Below are positions 55,387 to 64,000 of a stretch of DNA of 64,000 bases, piece after piece. Each line of letters opens with the position of its first letter. Within the stretch, counting starts at the first letter, position 1. This DNA comes from Ricinus communis. Its lineage: Eukaryota > Streptophyta > Magnoliopsida > Malpighiales > Euphorbiaceae. The translations under genes were made by a program, and so were the position numbers. The notes beneath the pieces were generated by a model. That model searched no databases and was not told where the DNA came from. It saw only the letters and a program-made list of their open reading frames with translations. The DNA is taken from contig NC_063264.1 in the NCBI RefSeq assembly GCF_019578655.1, positions 1,054,001-1,118,000 on the forward strand, in the 5' to 3' direction.

Positions 55387-58300
55387 CTAGTCTGCACTTT
55401 TTGAACCTCTCCGTGGAATGGGAAGATCAAGGACAACTAAGAAATAACACCTTTCCGACTCTCTGATGTACTGGACTTCACCTTGCATAAGCTTCAAAAT
55501 CTTCCTGCACATGCTAAGCCCTAGACCTTCTTGAGATGTCCATCGACTGCTGTGGAACATGTCTTGAACTAATTCAGGGGGAAGACCTTCACCAGGACAA
55601 ACCATCCTTCACAAATACATAATCTTTGGTCAGTTTGAGAGCAAAGATGTTAAGAACATCACGTTTAACATGGAGAAGAAACTAGCAAAAATAGCAAGTG
55701 ATCATGATTTACATTTTCTTCTTATTTTAGTTAACTGTAGAGAAAAAGCTTGCGAACAAGCATTCTCTGGACTACATCATTATTGAGTTCATTTACTGAT
55801 CAACCCGGTCATCCAACAAACTGAAAGTGGCCAACTGGATTTAGCGAAACTATAGTTCTAGTATCTATGCATATCGATCCCTGTAGTTTCTTTTGAGAAC
55901 AAATATTAAGAGTTGCAACCGAGACAAGCCAACTAGTATCCAAATCTGAGAATTTAAATTTGATGTAGTTGTACATATCCCCATCTCTATCAGAGGCACT
56001 TTCTTCCCCTTTTTTCTAAAATTGAGCAGAAGAATTTTGCAAACCTATGGATTTGGATGAACTATACTGTTTGGGTGTGGAAAAAAAGTGGACAAAACCT
56101 ATGAATTTTTCAAAATCAATCATCTATCAAAATTCATAAAATAGACTATAGAAACTCACCTAGGAGGTGGCTTTTCCCCAAGTCCCTCATTTTGATGAAT
56201 GGGGATTTGGGATTCTCTACAAACTTTTTTCTATTCCAAAATTTTCCTTGAATTCCATAGATTTTATATGCATAACGAAAATGGATTTCAAGGCCTCAAT
56301 CCAAGTAAGGCCTAAAATATGTATAAAATGGTCAGAATTTACATTGGAAAAAGAAAAAGAAAAGGAAACAAAACGTGTTTCTTTGGTCCATAAATGATAG
56401 AACTGATAACTTTTATGAGAACAGATTAAACCACGGCCAATCATTAGGAGAGGTCAACAACAAATGATACTGATCAATATAAATATCACCAAAAATAATA
56501 TGCAAAGATGGGTTACCTGAATTCTGTATGCATTACAGTGAGTCCTTCAGTGATTTGCTTCAGTGTTGGATGAACGTGAATCTCTACCCATCCATCTGAA
56601 GATGGTGCACATCGTACCATGTTCAACAAGAAATCAGCCAGTACCTGTTGAATCCTCACCTGATCGCCATATACAGCTAAAGTTTTTATTTCGTCTGGAA
56701 TATCACGAATCAATTGTAGATTTCTTTCCCTCAGCAATAACATGACTTGGCTAACAACAGCATTTATGACACTTCCAAGTAAGAATTCTCCCTTCTCAAG
56801 CTCCAATGAACTATTCAAGAATAAAGGAAAAATCTCCTTTGGTTAGTAATATCATCGCTATAGGCTCAGGTGACAACCAATAAAGAAAAAGAACGCACTT
56901 GAATGCATGACCCTGAAATTAGTGGAAACTTATGCATTCTCAAAAGCAATTATGCATGTTAAATGCAACAGTATATACCAGAGCTGCAGGGTATCATAGT
57001 TTAACATCAATATTATGGATTTTACTCATTCAGAATATACTATCTTTGAGCTTATTTCAGTTAGGCTGCTATAACATATTGCTTCCTCACATTAACATAA
57101 TAGTTTCAAATACTTACCCCAACTCATCTCCTAAACTATATGCTTACAAAAAATCATATAACTCATATTGTGAATGATCTGATTATATAGTTTCTTATCA
57201 GTAACAAACATAAAAACACCAAGATTCTGGATATATTCTAGAGGTGGAAAACCTGTGTCAGCCAGACATTCCATGAGTGCCAAAGTGGAAATATAAATAA
57301 TTCTAGTGTCTTATTTTGCTCGATGAACATAAATGTGTAGAAGTTTGGTGTCAGCAGGGGCACAAGTATTGCTTGCATCACATTTCTTTAGGCGAATCTA
57401 TACATGATAATAGTTTGTTCAGAGAAAACTCACCCATCCTCAATGCTCTCTAGATCAACATCTCGAATGATCTTTAAGATCTGCTTTTCACAAGCAGCAC
57501 TAGTTTCAAGAAACTGCTTTTGATCCTCAGTCAGGTCCGTAGCCTCCAAAAGAGAGTTTGTAAACCGTATACCACTTAAAGGGTTCTTTATTTCCTGGCA
57601 AATGTATGCCAACTCTTTCATTCTAGTAAATCCCTTTTTCTCCTGTTGCCTCTGGGCTTTCAAAGCTTGTTGCAACTCAGGACTTGCAATCTGCAAGAAG
57701 CAGAAGGCTCCTATAATTTGGCCATCCATATTGACCCTCTTGCTAGCCGTCAAAAGAGCTTGCACAACTTTTCCATTCTTATCAAAGAAGGAAAATGGAA
57801 ACTTGTCAGTGTCCTGTCCTCCAATTGCATTGTGCAAGACAATCATGAATCTTGTTAACACATCGGGGCTCTTGAGGCGACAACAACTGCCAAAAACCTC
57901 CCCCACCAACATCTTCCCAATAATTTCCCCTTGGGCCCACCCAGTGAGCTTCTCCATGGCAGTGTTCCACTCCAAGCAACAAGTGTTCTCATCTGAAGCA
58001 AATATTGGGGGGATCAAAGGATTGGGACTATGAACTATAGCCCTGTAATCACCTTGGATATGGATGAATTTGTCCATTACCACTTTTTGACCAGTAATAT
58101 CCTGACCAACAAAGCAAACTCCAACTATGTTATTCATGTAATCTTTGCTAGAACAAGCATTCACCACCACAAAAACGGCCTTCTTTTCATGTCCAAAGCC
58201 AAATGTCCTCATCTTTATCTCTATATTTTTATCTTCTTCACCTGCATTAGTAAAACGACAATGATAAAGAAGAAATTAGCTATCAAAGATCAACAAGCCA

Positions 58301-61300
58301 TAAGTTCCAAATCAAAGTGTCTTTTTTCTTCCTGTTGCTTTCCAATGTTACAGCTTATCCCACTGTTGTTGTAAATTGCCAATATATGATATAGTCCACC
58401 TTAAAAGAATACAATAATGCATTCATCTTTTCTTTTAGTGACTAGCATAAGCTTTTCCATTTTTTGGACAAAGCAAACCTAGGTTACATTAGCAACAAAA
58501 CCAAGAATTGCGTTTCATTACTCTCTACTGCATAAGAGTGCCTGTAGGGCAACAACAGATGAAGAACAAACAGTTTTCTATGAAGAGGATCATGTGCTTG
58601 ATACATGGTAATAGCCTCTGTGAATAAGAAAAAGAAAAGGAAAACATAGCAGTTTAGAAGTTCTGGAAAGAACAAGAAAAAGAAAAGAAATCCCATGTTG
58701 AGAATTAGAAAAAATCGTAACCATTCTTCTGTTAGACATGAGGATTTACTTTGTAGTTTGAAACTCTCCAGAAAATACGGTCAATTGTCCTGCAGTGGCT
58801 ATAGGCAGACCACTAGAAATAAGAACCAAGCCTTCATTATGTTTGGTAATGGACATGAGAAATCAGAAAGAGAAGTCCCATAAATCTGATTTTCATTCCC
58901 AAATGTACACCAGGTATTAAACAGACTAGGGCCAAATGCAGGAATAAGAATGAGTCTTGATTTCCAATTCCATTTCTTTATCCATATAACTTGACAGGGC
59001 CTCATAATAGTGGCGACCTGGTCCTAAGATTACTTCAAACTTAAAAAAACCAAATTTTGCTCACAAGTTAGATAACTAGAAAGTATACTAGCTTAGCCAT
59101 AAGCCTCTTTACAATACAGGGGATTCAGAATACTGCTACCTCAATGGAATCTAGGTGTTTGCTCATAAGCTAGAACTCAACAACATATTGCTGCTTATGC
59201 AGCAGCATCATTAGAGTACCGAAGACTTGGTCCTCAAAAGGACTTTCCATCTGAAGGAATAGGTGCTTACTTCATCTCCTTGGATAGCCTACATATAGCA
59301 CTGACAGTTAACTTTATAAGTGAGTATAAAGGAGACCACTTCAGCATTTGGTTCTCTTGTTAGTGGAGAATGTCATTCTCTAATTCTTTCATAGATGTGA
59401 TGCCCAAGATCCTAGTGAGATATATGTAATCCAACTAAATCATCTCCATTTCATTCTAATATTTTTTCCATAGTAGCAGTATTTCAGTTCCCAATAGCAT
59501 TCAACCTGCAACTCTACCAATTTAATTCCTTAGAAGCTCTCAAAACCTGGTTTCTCAAATCCAGCGCAAAATCCTCAATTTTTCTTTAATTATTATGCTG
59601 ATATTGAGGACATTTCTATTCTCGCACCTTTTGTTGCATTAGTATTTAACTTTTCCAGATTAAATGAAGTCAAAACTCAAAAACAGGGCCAGCATCTACA
59701 TCAATGTATTAAAGCAATTTATTCAAGGGGTATTCAGGCATCCCATGCATGTGCAACCGTCAAATTCTTCTTAGCATTTCATGAAATTCACAATCCTTTC
59801 CATAGCTAGGTGAACCTTTCCGCATACGCACGGTTTTCAGAAAGTTCTAATTTTTAGTTTTTCGCTCATCAACTCTGTTAATTCCAGTTTTTGGAGGGAG
59901 AAAGCAAGGTTTCATTCTAAGGGGGTAAATGTTCATGTTTAACTGTAATTAAAAGAAGAGAAAAATACTATTGCCAGTTGACAAAACCTTAAAATATGTT
60001 CAATGTAAAAATGATACCTCTTAAAGCACGACGAAGAAGCTGGTCAACAGTTTCTTTGGACTCCTTGTAAATAAGATCATGAACCAAAGACTTTCCCATA
60101 GCTTCCTCAACCGAGAGCCCTGTCAACTCAGCAACCTTTGCATTCCACCCATTTATGCAGCCATCAATGTCTACAGCAAATATTGGAGCAGTTGCAGTCT
60201 CTATTAACCTAACCATTTCTCTTGCAACTGAGCTGAGTTCATCCATCCCTTGCAATTCCAGACCCCTGAGCTGGGCATTTGCGACAGCCTTAGAATTGGT
60301 TGCTTCAGCATCCCTAAATGAGTCTCGAAGAATAAGCTGAAGAGAGTGAATAGCATCCATTTCTGCATTATCCCATGGTAAACTCCGGCTCTTTACCACT
60401 TCCAAGAATGCCTTGAAGGAAGAACGCGGATGCATTCTCTGACTATCATCCTTGTCCTCTGGGTGATGTTTTGCGCCACCCCATTTGATCTCCTTTGCAG
60501 TGTGAGACCGGAACCAGAATAAGAAATCCTTGTTAGTGATATAAGCGACAGCCATCCCACAAACTGCATCACCAAGCAATGCTGCCCCAGGGTACCCAGC
60601 ATCAGCCAAACTGTCTGTGCTCAAACCTGTTGAGTCTCCATGAAATGCCAACAACCACTCCACAATGTCTTTTATTTGGGCTTCAGCTGGGGTCACACCT
60701 AATGGGTAATACTTCCCTTGGTAATAAAGTGCTGCCCCATCACACTTCACTAGGTCCATAATACTTGGACTTTGAGTAACAATACCAGTGGGAGAGTCAC
60801 GCAGAAGCATATCACACAAGAGGGTTTGAGTCCTCAAAACATGCTTCTCCAACAGCTGTGATGCCAGTTGCAACTCCATATTCAACTGAAGTCCAAAGGC
60901 CTGCATTAGAAACTCACAAGCATAACGAAGTGGAAATGGAATGCTCCTAGCAGAAGTGTGGTGACAAACAACTAAACCCCAAAGCCTCATAGAACTCCTC
61001 CCACCAATAGCCTCATCATCATTTCCATTAATAATAACTGCCATAGCCAGCGAAGCAATTGACCCCATATTTGCCATATACTGAGCATGACAACCATGAG
61101 GAGCACGAAGAGTTGAACCGACCAAACATAGAGGCTGCATTAATGCTTCATCCTGAATAATACTAACAGGAGTAGCATGACAATCAACTATCATTCTAAC
61201 CCTACTTTGCTTAAACAAAAACCTGGACGCCTGAGGTATATCAGTAGCAGGATAATGTAAACCGATATAAGGTTCTAAATCAGGCTGTTTATTCTCCGCA

Positions 61301-62121
61301 ACAACCTCACCATGTTCATCCTCATGAAACTTATAAACCATGACTCTATCATACCCAGTAAGCTCCCTCACGCACTCCACAACAGTATCACACAAAAGTC
61401 TAACATCTCCACTAGGAAGTGACTGTAACTGTGAAATTGCACGAACAGCTAACTTCTGTGACTGAACAGCACCAGCTATAGATAAAGCAGGATCTTCAGT
61501 TCTAGCAGGTTCTAAATCAATGACAATCCCAACATCAATCCTATGCAAAATTGCATAAAAGGGTTTTCCAGAGTTCTTGGAGTGAATCCAAAGAGGGTTT
61601 AATAAAGTAATTTCTCTAGCCCCAAAAGCCTTTTCAAGCAAAAGAGCACTAGATTGAGTAAAAAGAGTACGAACATCAGTCCCAATGGAAAGAATTTCAG
61701 GTTTTTCAAGTGAAGGAACTGACTGAGGCATTAAGCCAAGCAGTTCGCGTGCGTTTTCACTATATGCAATAACCCTAAAAGAAGCTTCATCAACTGCGAT
61801 CATACACCCAAAAGGTTGAATATGACCCCCACGTTGTATTTTTGATAAGTAAGCAGTGATTTGTTGTTCAGCTATCGACTGATTAGTTGTTCTCACTGAT
61901 TGTGAGTAATCAAAAGATTTACCTGACCCTCCTGATTGTTCAAAAACAGCATGCAGCTGTGCGTCTACTGTGTATTGAGCAATTGCTTTGCTCATAGATT
62001 CGGTGTTGTGAGCCCTTAAGTTACTGGTACCTGAGGATTGAGCTGTTGTTGGTTGGTGTACATATCGTTGTTGTTGTTGTTGTTGCTGCTGCTGCTGTGA
62101 GTTTCTGCCACCTGATGCCAT
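55387..62121 (-). CDS. PHYB: Phytochrome B photoreceptor
   Basis: Four exons, 62121-60018, 58241-57434, 56810-56517 and 55606-55387, give 1,141 aa, normal for phyB. The N-terminus MASGGRNS with a Gln10 tract is the phyB-type extension. The photosensory core follows: nPAS, a GAF domain with PATDIPQ (291-297) and the bilin-binding Cys344 in [11 protein letters not shown], and the PHY domain. The output half has two PAS domains (the first around [15 protein letters not shown], split by intron 1; the second with [13 protein letters not shown]) and a histidine-kinase-related region where [12 protein letters not shown] replaces the catalytic histidine box and a GQ-type ATPase fold closes the protein. 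It acts as the red/far-red reversible photoreceptor, moving to the nucleus as Pfr to bind PIFs. No lesion was seen. Intron 1 is about 1.8 kb. Confidence 0.97.
62062..62097. repeat. CAG/CAA repeat coding for the phyB poly-Gln tract
   Basis: TTG/CTG triplets on plus give ten glutamines near the phyB N-terminus on the minus strand; part of the run is pure CTG. Confidence 0.9.
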
Positions 62122-63590
62122 TAATACTGGGTTTGATCTTTTTGTGTTATGGACTGTGAGTGGAGGGGATGTTTTTCTTTTGCGTGCGCCCTTTTAGCTG
62201 GTTTAAATCAACCAAAATAAAGAATTGAGTTTGGCATTTGGTCTGTTTGTTTCACTTTCTTTTAGGAATTTTCTTTTTTACTTGTGGGCAGAGAGAAAGA
62301 GAGACAACGAAAGTTGCTGTGCAATGCAGAGATAGAACAGAAGGGCATAAAAAGGGTGGGGCCAAACCTGTTTGATTGGTGGGCGATAGCTGATAGCCAC
62401 GTGATTGTTGATTTTATTGATGGAAGTTGGAAGAGGACATGCAGATGCAGGTAGATTTCCTTCTTCTCTTACTTTCTTCTTCAAATTTTTGGGTCTCATT
62501 TGTTGTTTTATATCTTAAAAGTTTTCAACTTGATCTTGATTTTTAAACTTTGAATGTTTAATTTCCTGTTTTTTCTTTTTTGAAATTATACATAAGACAA
62601 CAATGCAGCTGTCCATTCCCAACCTAATAGGCTAATATCACCCTGTCCTTTTATAATCATGGCTGCATTTAAGATTACTTTCGTAAAACATATTTTTTTA
62701 GAAAAGACTAAAAAATAAATAAATAAATAATTTTCAAATTAAACTTGATTAAATAACTATTACGAAATAATAATTTTAGTTTATTAAATAAAGAATTTTA
62801 TTAACCCCCGCATAAATCTTAAAGACGCCCATCAAGTATTAAACAATAGCACTTAATTTAATGAAGCAACTAATAAATTCACTTGATCTTATGAGTTTTT
62901 AGTAATTACTATTAAGAGTATGGCCAATAATACTTTTTATAAGTTTTTTATTAATTATAATTAATTAGTTTTTGATTTTAATTTATATTTAAATATATTT
63001 TTAATAATATATTTTATTTTATTTTTAATTAGTTTTTACTAATAAAATAAAAAATGAATAAGTAAGAAGAGAAAATATAAATTTTAAAAAATAATAAAAT
63101 ATATTTAAATTTAAAGAGAAAGAAAAATTAGTTTTTAAATTATTTTAGAAAATAATAATTAATTAAAAAATTTAAAAGTCTAATTCTTACATATTTTCTT
63201 ATAATAAAAAATAAATATAATTAAAAAGTTGGTTGGAAATAGTTTAGGAAAAATAAAAAGGGTGCATGCACCCTAGACGACAACCTTTAAAGGGGACCCC
63301 AAGTTTAGAAGAAAATATATTAATAGTCTCTACCATCATAGTTCGATAACAGAAAAGAGCCCACAAAAGGGCACAGCATTGAGCTAAAAAGTAGGAGCCA
63401 TGAATTGAAGCTCTTTCCGACTTTAAAAGAAGAAATGGATTAAAATTTTACATGAATACTAAATTAAATTGGCCAAATTCATGAAACGTTCACATCCAGT
63501 AGGCCACACATTTGGGCAATAAATTACACTAATCTAACCAAACTTTGAGGAAGCGTGCGACAGAATATGTACGTTCAAACTCAGATCCTT
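62122..63590. other. phyB promoter/leader and AT-rich intergenic DNA
   Basis: 62,122-62,520 is the likely phyB leader and proximal promoter, including a G-box. 62,690-63,250 is extremely AT-rich. No gene is recognised. Confidence 0.5.
62398..62403. promoter_or_regulatory. G-box (CACGTG) upstream of phyB
   Basis: A palindromic CACGTG about 280 bases upstream of the phyB ATG. G-boxes are bound by bHLH (including PIF) and bZIP (including HY5) factors; binding here is inferred. Confidence 0.5.
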
Positions 63591-63593
63591 TCG

Positions 63594-63712
63594 GCTTCAT
63601 GCCCATGTGACCATCCTCCACTCCCAATTTCATGCCCACGTGATTCTTATACATTACCCGACCCACCTCTCCTTTTCATTTCTCTCTTTTCTATTCTTTT
63701 TCCCTATATATA
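63594..63712 (+). promoter_or_regulatory. Candidate promoter of a gene to the right: repeated CAYGTG motifs and TATA box
   Basis: TTCATGCCCATGTGA and TTCATGCCCACGTGA occur about 35 bases apart; the second contains a perfect G-box (63637-63642). A CTATATATA box at about 63,704-63,712 follows 65 bases later on the plus strand. No coding sequence is visible before the window ends, so a first exon or long leader would have to lie beyond. Confidence 0.4.
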
Positions 63713-64000
63713 CCCTGGCGAGAATATACCATAGCTGATGAGAGCCTAATCTATTATTAAAAGACTAAATAGTCCCTGAATCAGCTTCGAAATGATGGCT
63801 CAGTGACCGAAATCTATAAAATAACAAAATATGAAAATTATAATTGTTCTAGCTATACTAGTTATGATAGAATTTATAGGATATAAAATTTCATTATAAA
63901 TTTCTTAGATTATATTTAATTGACAACCAAACGTATCTCCTGTTAGACTGGGTTACAAATGGAAAATATTTTTGGTAACATTTGCAATCTGTTTTTTCTA
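63713..64000. other. Window edge, no feature recognised
   Basis: Possible leader downstream of the TATA box; no open frame of note. Confidence 0.4.

Overview
The window is nuclear DNA of a flowering plant, a eudicot. The evidence is spliced genes with GT-AG introns, AT-rich intergenic DNA, and plant-specific families: phytochrome B, PR-10, GDSL lipases, glycine-rich wall proteins and a Raf-like PAS kinase. Gene content would fit a rosid such as a Malpighiales/Euphorbiaceae species, but that is inference. No rRNA, organelle insert, CRISPR or bacterial feature was seen.

Region by region. (1) 1-8 kb: three single-domain E2 ubiquitin-conjugating (UBE2O/UBC25-26/UBC38-like) copies on the minus strand; two look intact and one is a frameshifted, truncated pseudogene. 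(2) 8-14.1 kb: a foldback MITE-like element, a decayed LINE RNase H fragment, and a tandem duplication carrying one intact PR-10/Bet v 1 gene and one PR-10 pseudogene. (3) 15-17 kb: a three-exon peroxisomal enoyl-CoA hydratase ending in a SKL targeting signal. (4) 17.8-20.6 kb: a 2.84-kb solo LTR with a perfect 5-bp target duplication, set in a degenerate AT-rich tandem repeat. (5) 22-43 kb: a minus-strand cluster in which GDSL esterase/lipase genes and glycine-rich secreted protein (GRP) genes alternate. Two GDSL genes look intact, one is a pseudogene, and there are at least three relic fragments; three GRP genes remain, one of them 952 aa. The pseudogene's last exon is split by a 3.29-kb hAT transposon with 18-bp TIRs and an 8-bp target duplication. 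The hAT element also carries what appears to be a captured ARMC8/GID5-like first-exon fragment. (6) 44.8-62.1 kb: three conserved housekeeping/signalling genes: HYPK (NatA accessory subunit, plus strand), a 13-exon PAS-domain Raf-like kinase (minus) and phytochrome B (minus).

Functionally the window has no operon-like logic. The E2, PR-10, GDSL and GRP families are lineage-specific tandem arrays undergoing birth and death, while the right third is stable single-copy sequence. The most unusual features are the gene-capturing hAT inside a GDSL exon, the alternating GDSL-GRP array with a visible breakpoint that supplied a new stop codon, and the 32-residue repeats of the giant GRP. Start codons were placed on the first ATG that fits the family; exon borders were read by eye from splice consensus and paralogue alignment.
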